Below, piece by piece: positions 8,097 to 15,843 of a DNA stretch of 22,360 nt. The stretch comes from CAZYMF01 sp964648215 (lineage in GTDB: Bacteria > Desulfobacterota > Binatia > HRBIN30 > JACQVA1). Numbering within the stretch: the first letter of the stretch is position 1; each line of letters opens with the position of its first letter. The stretch covers positions 1 to 22,360 of the forward strand of contig CAZYMF010000066.1 in NCBI GenBank assembly GCA_964648215.1. Reading direction: 5' to 3'. The notes beneath the pieces are model-generated. The model had not been told where the DNA came from. It saw only the letters and a list, made by a program, of their open reading frames with translations, and did not search any database. The translations under genes and the position numbers were made by a program.

Positions 8097-8115
8097 CACA
8101 CTGGGTACCATTGTG
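8097..8115. promoter_or_regulatory. Possible activator-binding dyad
   Basis: CACA at 8097-8100 and TGTG at 8112-8115 form a short dyad separated by 11 bases, flanked by GTC and GAC. It lies about 65-80 bases upstream of the sigma-54 site, where an enhancer-binding protein could bind. The arms are short and this could be chance. Confidence 0.18.
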
Positions 8116-8181
8116 GACAGGCGCGGCCCCGGACCCGTGCCGCGGCGTGCCCACCGCCACACGGGCAGCGCCCGACTGCGC

Positions 8182-8198
8182 TTGGCACAGCCTTTGGT
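8182..8198 (+). promoter_or_regulatory. Near-consensus sigma-54 (-24/-12) promoter
   Basis: TTGGCACAGCCTTTGGT fits the consensus YTGGCACGNNNNTTGCW except for A in place of G after GGCAC and G in place of C at the -12 position. The spacing between the -24 GG (8184-8185) and the -12 dinucleotide (8196-8197) is exactly ten bases, as required. It lies between a sigma-54 activator gene and the ADC-like cluster. The predicted transcription start is about 8209. The substituted -12 C is the main weakness. Confidence 0.6.
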
Positions 8199-8233
8199 CA
8201 CGTTGACGCATGGAGCGACGACGATGTTCGACC

Positions 8234-8239
8234 AGGCGA
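8234..8239 (+). promoter_or_regulatory. Ribosome binding site deciding the GTG 8246 start
   Basis: AGGCGA ends six bases before GTG 8246. No comparable purine-rich site precedes the alternative ATG at 8210. Confidence 0.4.
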
Positions 8240-8245
8240 ATCGCG

Positions 8246-9178
8246 GTGCCCGCTGACCGTCCGCACTACATCCGGCATGCACGGAACCCATGGCGTCCCC
8301 ATCCCTTCCTCCAGGGGGCATCGACGCACGGGTTCGTGTTCCGTGCGGACGGCGATGCGCTGCAAGCCCTGTGTGCACGTTGCCTGAACGTGGCGCCGCC
8401 GGGCCGTTTCGAGTACCGCCCGCTGCTGCCCGCCGTCCTGTTGAGCTTCACCGCTCTCGGGCGGTCCGTCCCTGGCGTTTCCCTCTACACTGGCTCGCGG
8501 GGCATCGACGAGTACGAGTTGACGATATGGGTGGCGGTGCGCGAGCAGCGCACGGGCGAGTGCTTCCTGTTCGCACCCTACATCTTCGGCGACAATCCGC
8601 AGTCGGTTCCGCAGGGGCGCGAGATCTACGGGGCTCCGAAGGAGATGGCCCGCTTCCCGCAGTGGGACGACGATCACTTCGAGGTGCAAGCGTATACGTT
8701 GAGAGCCTCCGCGCCGTGCCCGGTGGAAGAGTACTGTCCCGTCATCCTGCTGCAGGCGGAGAGCGATCGCTCTCACGCGCCCCTCGACTGGCCGAGCTTC
8801 GACGAAGCGGCGCAAAGGCTGCGGCGTGCCTTTGGCGAGACGCGAAACTTCGCGGGGGACGATGTGGCGCGGATGCTAACCAGCTTCGTTCCCCCCAACG
8901 GCCCCATCGTCTTCCTCAAGCAGTTTCCCGCGGCCGAGGATTCCCGTTACGCCTGCTACCAGGCCATCGTCCGGTCGATCATCGACGTGCGCTCGATTCG
9001 CGCAGGGCGCCATCTCCCGGGTACGTACACCCTGACGTTGCCCGCCTGCGACACCCTCCCGGTTGCCCGCGATCTCGGCCTCGAGAGCGGCGCCAGGCCG
9101 GTGCTGCAGTACTGGCTCGAGTTCGACTTCACGTGCCGCGCGGTCGCCACCCTCTGGCAGGCGGACGTCGGCACCTGA
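8246..9178 (+). CDS. Stand-alone acetoacetate-decarboxylase-like (ADC) domain protein
   Basis: About 310 residues, nearly all one ADC-like domain. GREIYGAPKEMARF aligns with the Schiff-base region of acetoacetate decarboxylase (GREL.AYPKKLG), keeping the catalytic lysine (K132 from the GTG start) but with Glu in place of the following Lys. It shares with the ADC halves of the next two proteins the GFVF.A start, ELTIWVAVR, LFAPYIF..NP, IVFLKQFP and a C-terminal PVARDLGL.SGA segment. I prefer GTG 8246, with AGGCGA at 8234-8239, because the sigma-54 site predicts transcription from about 8209. ATG 8210 (322 residues) would then lie at or before the RNA end. It is the first gene of the three-gene cluster. 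Decarboxylation is only one option, since related proteins also catalyse aldol or dehydration steps. Confidence 0.82.
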   Translation: MPADRPHYIRHARNPWRPHPFLQGASTHGFVFRADGDALQALCARCLNVAPPGRFEYRPLLPAVLLSFTALGRSVPGVSLYTGSRGIDEYELTIWVAVREQRTGECFLFAPYIFGDNPQSVPQGREIYGAPKEMARFPQWDDDHFEVQAYTLRASAPCPVEEYCPVILLQAESDRSHAPLDWPSFDEAAQRLRRAFGETRNFAGDDVARMLTSFVPPNGPIVFLKQFPAAEDSRYACYQAIVRSIIDVRSIRAGRHLPGTYTLTLPACDTLPVARDLGLESGARPVLQYWLEFDFTCRAVATLWQADVGT

Positions 9179-9286
9179 GCGAGCGACTGGGCCCCGCAAG
9201 GCAAGGATGGGCGACTCCGTTCCCCGAGCGCAGACTGCCCGAGCGGCAGTGGACGGGTTTGTTCACCGATGCCGTTGGGGATGATA

Positions 9287-9302
9287 AAGATCCCACGATC
9301 TT
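9287..9302. promoter_or_regulatory. Perfect hairpin just before the first fusion gene
   Basis: AAGATC-CCAC-GATCTT is a perfect six-base-pair stem with a four-base loop. It ends eight bases before ATG 9311. The ATG lacks a clear Shine-Dalgarno sequence, so the hairpin may affect initiation or partly terminate transcription after the first gene. The T-run behind it is poor (CTTG). Confidence 0.3.
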
Positions 9303-9310
9303 CTTGACAG

Positions 9311-12300
9311 ATGACGATGGCGAACGAACGGAATCTGACTAGAGCCGCGCAGCGATCCGGAGCTCGGGCCCCGGCGGGACGCCCCGTACAGCTCTGGGGT
9401 TTCGTCTTTCGCGCCGACCTGCATCGGCTCGATCGCCTGTGCGGCCGCTATCTGAATCAGGACCCCACCGGCCGTCTCGCCTACGTGCCGTACGCGCCGT
9501 TCGTCCTGCTTGGCTTCAGCGCCAGCGAGCCCGCCCTGGTCCACCGTCGGCCGTCGGCTCACCCGCGGCGCGACGCGGCGTGCGAGCTCGCGATCTGGGT
9601 TCCGGTGCGCCGCCGCGGTGCCGTCGGGACGATGATGTTCGCACCCTACGTCTTCACCAACGACCCGCTCGCCGCCGTCGAGGGGCGCGAGGTCTACGGC
9701 TTCCCCAAGGAGATCGCCTTCCTCGAACAGAACCACTGGCCGCGAGAGTTCGCGATCGACGCCTACGTGATCGGCGAGTTCAGCCCCAAGGCCGTGGGCC
9801 AGTGGGGTCGCGTGCTGTCCGTGCGCCGGGCCGGCCGCCGCCGTGCCGCCGCGCTGCCGGGCCACGACTTCGCCGCCGCGGCCGGCGCGCTGCAGCGCCG
9901 TCTTCTCCACGAGGTTTCCGGGGCCGACCCCATCGGGGCGTCGCTCATGCTCGCGGAGTTCTGGCCACCGCACGGGCGCGTGGTCCAGCTCAAGCAGTTC
10001 CCCGACTGTTCCGACAGCAGATTCTCCTGCTACAGCAGCATCGTCGAGGCGGACTGCCGCGTGAGGCAGCTCAGCGGCGGGGCCATCCTCGAGGATACCT
10101 ACCGGCTCTCCCTGCCGCGGCGCGACAGCCACCCGCTGTCGCGGGACCTCGGTCTGCGCGACGGGGCGCGGGCGCTGCTCGGCTACACCATCGAGTGCAG
10201 CGTCGAACTCGAGCCGGGCGAAGAGGTGTGGCGCGCGCATACCTTGCCGATGCCGCCCGCACAGCCGTGGCTCGCCCGGCTGGCGGAAGCCGCCGGGGAG
10301 ATGCCCAGACGCATCGTCGACCTCGGTGCGACGGCGTTGCGGCGGATGGCCGAGGCGGTCCTGCCGCCGCCCGCGCCCGTCGCGCCGGCCCCGGTGCCGG
10401 TCGCGCGCGAGCGGTGCCCCCGCCGCCGCGAGAAGATCGCCATCCTCGGCGGCGGCGTCGGAGCGATGGCCACCGCCTTTGCACTCACGGAGGCCGAGGA
10501 TTGGCGCCAGCGCTACGACATCACCGTCTACCAGATCGGCTGGCGCCTCGGGGGCAAGGGCGCCAGCGGACGCGACACCGAGGCCGCCCACAATCGCATC
10601 GAGGAGCACGGTCTCCACGGCTGGTTCGGCTTCTACGACAACGCCTTCGCCATGATGCGCCAGTGCTTCCGCGAGCTGCCGGAGCTGCACGACTGGCCCG
10701 CCTCGGAGGACCCTCTGCGATGGGGCTTCCAGCCCCTGCACGACGCTCTTCTCGAGGAGAGAGTCGACGGCGGCTGGCAACACCACGTCGTTCACTTTCC
10801 TTCCAACGACCAGCGTCCGGGCACGGGCGATCCAGGGACACCCGCCCACTACGTCGAGCACCTCCTGCGCTGGATGACGGACAACCTGTTGGGCGACTGG
10901 CTGGGCGAGCTGCTCGGCGAGCGCATGGAAAGCGAAGCCGAGCAGGTAGCCGCGCGGCTGGAGCCCTTCGTGAGGCTGGCCGAGGTCGCGGCAGCGGACT
11001 GGCCCGCCGTCCTCGAGGCCGGCGCCGAGATGGCTCTCGGACCCCTCGACCGGCTGATGGACTGGCTCTGGGAGCAGCTGAAGCCTTTCGCCGAGGGCAA
11101 CGACGACGCCCGGCGATTCTTCACTGCCATGGACTTCGGCACCGCCGTGGTCCGCGGTCTCGTTCGCGACGTCCTGCCGCGCGGTTTCGACGCCATCGAG
11201 ACCGAGGTCAGCGACTGGCTCCGCCACCACGGCGCGCGAGACGAGACGATCGGCTCCGACTGGGGGCGGGTTCTGTACGCCATGACCTTTGCCTTCCTCC
11301 GCGGCGATATCCGCCAGCCGCAGACGGCCGCCGGCCCCGCGATCCGCGCCGTGCTGCGCATGCTGCTCGACTATCGCGGCGCGTTCCTGTGGAAGATGAA
11401 CGCCGGCATGGGCGACATCGTCTTCGCGCCGCTCTATCGCGTCCTCAAGCAGCGCGGCGTAAAGTTCAAGTTCTTCCATCGCGTGCGCCGGCTCCATCTC
11501 GGGGCCGACCGGTCGATCGAGCGCATCCGCATCGGCCGTCAGGCCACCCCCAAGCGCAGCTACCCCTACCTGGTCAAGGTGAAGGGGCGCTGGTGCTGGC
11601 CGAACCGACCCGACTACGACGCGCTGGCGGAGGGAGCGGCGGTGCGCGCCCTGGAAGAGACCGGCGCTTACGTGGACTTCGAGTCGGCGTGGAGCGCTTG
11701 GGACGCGCGACACGAGGATCCGGTGGAGCTGCGTCGCGGCATCGACTTCGACCGCGTCGTGCTCGGCATCTCCCTCGGCGCCCTGCCCGAGATCTGCCGG
11801 GAGCTGACCGGCTCCGAGGNNNNNNNNNNCGCCGACTCCGCCTGGCGCGACATGGTCGACAAGGTCGAGACCATTCGCACGCAGGCGTTTCAGCTCTGGC
11901 TCAAGCCCTCCCTGGCCGACGCCGGCTACCCCGGCCCCAGCCCCTTCATGACCGGCTACGTCAGACCGTTCGAGACCTGGGGCGACATGACGCACACCCT
12001 GGCCGCGGAGACCTGGCCGGCAGGTGCCCGACCCGGGCAAGTGGCGTACATGTGCGGCCCGATGCCGGACTCGGCCGAGCCGCCGCACGACAGCGATCCG
12101 GACTTCCCGCGGCGCATGCAGGAGCGCGTCTTCAAGGCCATGACGCAGTACGTGCGCCGGCACGCCGGCCATCTCTGGCCCGCCATCAGCGGCCCCGGCG
12201 GTCTCGACTGCGAGCAGCTCGTCGACCTGCAGGATCGGCGCGGCGACGAGCGGCTGCGCGCCCAGTTCTGGAGGGCGAACATCGACCCGAGCGAGCGCTA

Positions 12301-12541
12301 CGTCCTCACCGTACCCGGCAGCGTCAAGTACCGCCTGCGCAGCGATTCCTCGCGCTTCGACAACCTCCATCTGGCCGGCGACTGGACCCTCACCGGCCTC
12401 AACCTCGGCTGCGTGGAGGCCGCCGTCATGTCGGGCCTGCGCGCGGCGCAGGCGATCTCGGGAGTGGCGCGCCGGATCGCCGGCGAGGAGGCGTTCCCGG
12501 TCGCCACGCCGGCGCAACCCGAAGGAGCTCGACGTGCCTGA
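9311..12541 (+). CDS. ADC-like domain fused to FAD-type (amine-oxidase fold) oxidoreductase
   Basis: A 1076-residue two-part protein. Residues about 26-310 form an ADC-like domain with the Schiff-base lysine K133 in GREVYGFPKE. A Pro/Arg-rich linker (about 311-373) contains a conserved amphipathic piece, MPRRIVDLGATALRRM. Residues 374-1050 form a flavoprotein of the amine-oxidase/phytoene-desaturase type: the dinucleotide-binding ILGGGVGAMATAFALTE (378-394), VYQIGWRLGGKGASGR (406-421), a long helical insertion (about 505-690), GMGDIVFAPLYR, and the C-terminal FAD motif LAGDWTLTGLNLGCVEAAVMSG. Ten N at 11820-11829 fall inside it (residues 837-840) without breaking the frame. It is cytoplasmic by appearance, with no signal peptide. 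It lies 132 bases after the ADC gene and overlaps the next gene by eight bases. ATG 9317 is an alternative start. Confidence 0.88.
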   Translation: MTMANERNLTRAAQRSGARAPAGRPVQLWGFVFRADLHRLDRLCGRYLNQDPTGRLAYVPYAPFVLLGFSASEPALVHRRPSAHPRRDAACELAIWVPVRRRGAVGTMMFAPYVFTNDPLAAVEGREVYGFPKEIAFLEQNHWPREFAIDAYVIGEFSPKAVGQWGRVLSVRRAGRRRAAALPGHDFAAAAGALQRRLLHEVSGADPIGASLMLAEFWPPHGRVVQLKQFPDCSDSRFSCYSSIVEADCRVRQLSGGAILEDTYRLSLPRRDSHPLSRDLGLRDGARALLGYTIECSVELEPGEEVWRAHTLPMPPAQPWLARLAEAAGEMPRRIVDLGATALRRMAEAVLPPPAPVAPAPVPVARERCPRRREKIAILGGGVGAMATAFALTEAEDWRQRYDITVYQIGWRLGGKGASGRDTEAAHNRIEEHGLHGWFGFYDNAFAMMRQCFRELPELHDWPASEDPLRWGFQPLHDALLEERVDGGWQHHVVHFPSNDQRPGTGDPGTPAHYVEHLLRWMTDNLLGDWLGELLGERMESEAEQVAARLEPFVRLAEVAAADWPAVLEAGAEMALGPLDRLMDWLWEQLKPFAEGNDDARRFFTAMDFGTAVVRGLVRDVLPRGFDAIETEVSDWLRHHGARDETIGSDWGRVLYAMTFAFLRGDIRQPQTAAGPAIRAVLRMLLDYRGAFLWKMNAGMGDIVFAPLYRVLKQRGVKFKFFHRVRRLHLGADRSIERIRIGRQATPKRSYPYLVKVKGRWCWPNRPDYDALAEGAAVRALEETGAYVDFESAWSAWDARHEDPVELRRGIDFDRVVLGISLGALPEICRELTGSEXXXXADSAWRDMVDKVETIRTQAFQLWLKPSLADAGYPGPSPFMTGYVRPFETWGDMTHTLAAETWPAGARPGQVAYMCGPMPDSAEPPHDSDPDFPRRMQERVFKAMTQYVRRHAGHLWPAISGPGGLDCEQLVDLQDRRGDERLRAQFWRANIDPSERYVLTVPGSVKYRLRSDSSRFDNLHLAGDWTLTGLNLGCVEAAVMSGLRAAQAISGVARRIAGEEAFPVATPAQPEGARRA
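11820..11829. other. Assembly gap (10 N) inside the first fusion gene
   Basis: Ten unknown bases. The paralogue reads from LGISLGSLEEICGELVAANP directly into RWQAMVEK, whereas this gene has about six more codons between the matching blocks, counting the N. The true gap length may differ from ten. The reading frame continues correctly on both sides. Confidence 0.95.
12522..12527 (+). promoter_or_regulatory. Strong ribosome binding site inside the end of the upstream gene
   Basis: AAGGAG lies six bases before the GTG start at 12534, within the last codons of the first fusion gene. With the eight-base overlap this indicates translational coupling of the two fusion proteins. Confidence 0.7.
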
Positions 12542-15500
12542 ACCGAACCGCCCCGAGTACGTCAACCGCTGGCAGATCTCCGGCTCGATGCAGCCGTTTC
12601 AGATCTACGGGACCTACATGTGGGGATTCGTGTTCCCGGCGGAACTGACCACGCTCGAGCGTCTCGTCGACCGGCTCTTGAACCACGACCCCAGCGGGCG
12701 GGTCGCCTATGCCCCGTTCGCGCCCTTCGTCATGTTCGGATTCAGCTCCATCGACTACTGCACCGCGGTCGCGCCGCCCTTCAACGCGATCGGCGGCGCC
12801 TACGAATACGAGCTGGCCGTCTGGGTTCCCGTGCGCCGCCGCGGCTCGCTCCTTCCCATGCTCTTCACGCCCTACATCTTCGTCAACAACCCCATGGCGG
12901 TGATCCAGGGCCGTGAGATCTACGGCTTCCCCAAGGAGATGGCCTGGCTGCGGAAGTCGCGCTGGCCGCGCCAGTTCCCCGTCGACGCCTTCGTCGTGGA
13001 GAACCGCAACGGCCGCGCCCGAAGGAAGTGGACGCGCGTCGTGTCGGTGGACCGGGTCGGGCGCGCGCCGCGTGTGCCGCGCGAATGGAGCAGCTTCTCG
13101 CAGGCGGCCAGCGAGCTGCGCGCTCGCCTGCTCAGCACCACGCCGGCCGCGCCCATCGCCGCCGTGTCGTCGCTGCTCGGCAGCATCTGGCCGCCGCACG
13201 CCCCGCTGGTGTTCCGCAAGCAGTTTCCCGACTGCGGCGACCCGTCGCATCCCTGCTATCTCGCCGTCGTCGAGTCCAACATCGAGGTGACCGACCTGAG
13301 CTACGGCTACGTGCTCGAGGACCCGTACGTCCTGCGCCTCCCGCCGCGCTCGGGCCATCCCCTCGCCAACGATCTGGGTCTGCGTGATGGCGAGCCGGCC
13401 CGCGTCGCCTACGAGATGAAGCTCAGCTTCCAGATCGAAGCCGGCAGGGAAGTGTGGCGGGCGGACGAAGCAGCGGCCGCGCCGGGCTCCCTCTTCTCCC
13501 AGGCCTGTGACCTCGCCGCGGCCGTGCCGCGGCACATCGTCGACCTCGGCGTGAGCGCGGTGCAGACGCTGGCGGCCTCGTGGGCGGGCCCCTCCCCCGC
13601 GCCGCTGCCGCGCGAGCCGGCACCGCAACCCCGCCGGACCAAGCAGAGGCGGAGGAAGGAGAAGGTCGTCATCCTCGGCGGCGGCGTGGGCGCGCTGGCC
13701 GCGGCGTTCGCCCTGACCGAGGCCCCCGACTGGCGGCAGCGCTACGACATCACCCTCTATCAGCTCGGCTGGCGGCTGGGGGGCAAGGGGGCGAGCGGAC
13801 GCGACCGCGGCCACGCGGAACGCATCGAAGAGCACGGCATCCACATCTGGTTCGGCTTCTACGAGAACGCCTTCCGCGTCATGCGGCGCTGCTACCGCGC
13901 CCTGCTCTCCGACGACGAGGAGCACCGCCTCGAGGATCCCATTTTGTGGGGCTTCGAGCCGCACGATCTGCTGGCGCTCCAGCGCCATGCGCCCGACGGC
14001 TCGTGGCAGCCGACGTCGATCCGTATGCCGCCGGCACCGGGTTGGCCCGGGCGGGAAGACAACGACGCGCCCGCTGCGCCCCACGAGTACCTGACCGAGC
14101 TGCTCCACTGGATGCTGTCCGGGCTCCTCGCCGACGACCTGCCGCCGGCGCTCGCCGAAGCCGCGGGCCACCACCCGGTTCGTGACGAGCTGCTGGCGGC
14201 GCTCCGCTGGCGGCTCGAACCCGGCGGGGGCATCGCCTCCCCGCACCCGGCCAACCTGCTCGCCGGTGCCGTCACCATCGCCGCGTCGGCGACGCGCCGG
14301 CGCGAGTTCGACGGCCGCGACTACGGCGCCGTGGACGGCGTCCTCGAGCACGCGCGGGACTGGCTGCGCGAGGGGTTGCGCCCCCATGTCGACGCGAACG
14401 ATCTGGCGCGGCGCCTGTGGGTGCTGATGGAGCTGGGGGCCGCGGCGGCCCGGGGCATGGTGCGCGACGGCGTCCTGCTGCACGGGTTCGACGTCATCAA
14501 CGACAAGGACTTCGCCGACTGGCTGCGCGAGAACGGCGCCGACGATCTCGCTCTCGACTCCGAGTGGGTGCGGGCGCTGTACTCGATGGCCTTTGCGTTC
14601 GAGGACGGCGATGTCGGCAAGCCCCGCGCCGCCGCGGGCGTCGCCCTGCGGAGCCTGGGACGCCTGCTGTTCACCTACCGGCGCTCGTTCGCCTTCAAGC
14701 TGCGCAGCGGCATGGGCGACATCGTCTTCGCCCCCTTCTATCGCGTGCTCAAGAAGAGAGGCGTCAAGTTCAAGTTCTTCCACCGCGTGCGACGGCTGCA
14801 CCTGTCCGCGGATGGTCGGTCGATCGACAGCGTACGGCTCGGCCGTCAAGCGACGCCCAAAGCCAACTACCGCTACCTGCGCAAGGTGAAGAACCTGTGG
14901 TGCTGGCCGAACGAGCCCGACTACGAGCGGCTGGCGGAAGGCCGGGACATGCTCGCCCTCAAAGAGCAGCCCGGCATGCACGTCGACCTCGAGTCGGCGT
15001 GGAGCTCGTGGGGACCGCAACACGAGGACGAGGTCGTTCTGCGCGCCGGCACCGGCTTCGATCGCCTCGTCCTGGGGATCTCGCTGGGCTCGCTCGAGGA
15101 AATCTGCGGCGAGCTGGTGGCGGCGAATCCACGATGGCAAGCGATGGTCGAAAAGGTCAAGACGGTGCGCACGCAGGCGTTCCAGCTGTGGTTGAACAAA
15201 CCGCTGGCGCAGACCGGCTGGACGCGGGGAAGCCCGGTCCTCAGCGCCTTCGTCGAGCCCATCGACACCTGGGCCGACATGACGCACACGCGCGCCACCG
15301 AGGACTGGCCGGCCGATCGCCAGCCGGAGCAGATCGCCTACTTCTGCGGGCCCATGGCGGACTCCGCCCAGCCCGCGCCGTACTCGGACGGCAAGTTCGC
15401 CCCGGCGATGGCGGAGCGAACGTTCCAGGAGATGCGCACCTTTCTCGAGCGGGCCGTGCACCACCTCTGGCCCGACATCGCCGGGCCGCACTCCTTCGCC

Positions 15501-15794
15501 TGGGACGCGTTGCTGGACGGCGACGGTCGCGCCGGCGCCGAGCGCCTGCGCGATCAGTTCTGGCGAGCCAACATCGATCCCAGCGAGCGCTACGTCCAGT
15601 CGCTGCCCGGCTCCGTCGCCGCCCGACTCCGCAGCGACGACTCGGGCTTCGACAACCTCTATCTCGCCGGGGACTGGACGTACACCGGGCTCAACTCCGG
15701 CTGCGTGGAAGCGGCGACGATGTCCGGCCTGCGGGCCGCCCGCGCCATCGGCGGCTGGCCGCCGCGGATCGTCGGCGAGGAGCACCTCGACTGA
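12534..15794 (+). CDS. Second ADC-like/FAD oxidoreductase fusion (paralogue)
   Basis: A 1086-residue paralogue of the preceding protein, collinear over nearly its whole length. The ADC-like domain spans about 28-312, with K134 in GREIYGFPKE. The linker is about 313-376 (VPRHIVDLGVSAVQ). The flavoprotein part starts at VVILGGGVGALAAAFALTE (378-396) and LYQLGWRLGGKGASGR, and ends with LYLAGDWTYTGLNSGCVEAATMSG (1043-1064). Blocks such as GMGDIVFAP.YRVLK.RGVKFKFFHRVRRLHL are almost identical in both copies. The helical insertion (about 500-690) has diverged most. Start GTG 12534 is fixed by AAGGAG six bases upstream. The overlap with the previous gene suggests matched amounts and perhaps a heterodimer. 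The gene ends 49 bases before the convergent cyclase gene. Confidence 0.9.
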   Translation: MPEPNRPEYVNRWQISGSMQPFQIYGTYMWGFVFPAELTTLERLVDRLLNHDPSGRVAYAPFAPFVMFGFSSIDYCTAVAPPFNAIGGAYEYELAVWVPVRRRGSLLPMLFTPYIFVNNPMAVIQGREIYGFPKEMAWLRKSRWPRQFPVDAFVVENRNGRARRKWTRVVSVDRVGRAPRVPREWSSFSQAASELRARLLSTTPAAPIAAVSSLLGSIWPPHAPLVFRKQFPDCGDPSHPCYLAVVESNIEVTDLSYGYVLEDPYVLRLPPRSGHPLANDLGLRDGEPARVAYEMKLSFQIEAGREVWRADEAAAAPGSLFSQACDLAAAVPRHIVDLGVSAVQTLAASWAGPSPAPLPREPAPQPRRTKQRRRKEKVVILGGGVGALAAAFALTEAPDWRQRYDITLYQLGWRLGGKGASGRDRGHAERIEEHGIHIWFGFYENAFRVMRRCYRALLSDDEEHRLEDPILWGFEPHDLLALQRHAPDGSWQPTSIRMPPAPGWPGREDNDAPAAPHEYLTELLHWMLSGLLADDLPPALAEAAGHHPVRDELLAALRWRLEPGGGIASPHPANLLAGAVTIAASATRRREFDGRDYGAVDGVLEHARDWLREGLRPHVDANDLARRLWVLMELGAAAARGMVRDGVLLHGFDVINDKDFADWLRENGADDLALDSEWVRALYSMAFAFEDGDVGKPRAAAGVALRSLGRLLFTYRRSFAFKLRSGMGDIVFAPFYRVLKKRGVKFKFFHRVRRLHLSADGRSIDSVRLGRQATPKANYRYLRKVKNLWCWPNEPDYERLAEGRDMLALKEQPGMHVDLESAWSSWGPQHEDEVVLRAGTGFDRLVLGISLGSLEEICGELVAANPRWQAMVEKVKTVRTQAFQLWLNKPLAQTGWTRGSPVLSAFVEPIDTWADMTHTRATEDWPADRQPEQIAYFCGPMADSAQPAPYSDGKFAPAMAERTFQEMRTFLERAVHHLWPDIAGPHSFAWDALLDGDGRAGAERLRDQFWRANIDPSERYVQSLPGSVAARLRSDDSGFDNLYLAGDWTYTGLNSGCVEAATMSGLRAARAIGGWPPRIVGEEHLD

Positions 15795-15843
15795 GGACGA
15801 AGAACGTGGCGTTCACCCACAGCGACGTCACCCGCGCCGGACA

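Noticed and set aside
9263..12565. 1100-residue open frame on the minus strand opposite the first fusion gene
   Set aside because: It is the antisense shadow of a GC-rich gene: low-complexity, no recognisable motif, while the plus-strand frame has clear domain motifs matching its paralogue.
12426..15785. 1119-residue open frame on the minus strand opposite the second fusion gene
   Set aside because: The same antisense effect. The two shadows resemble each other only because the sense genes are paralogues.
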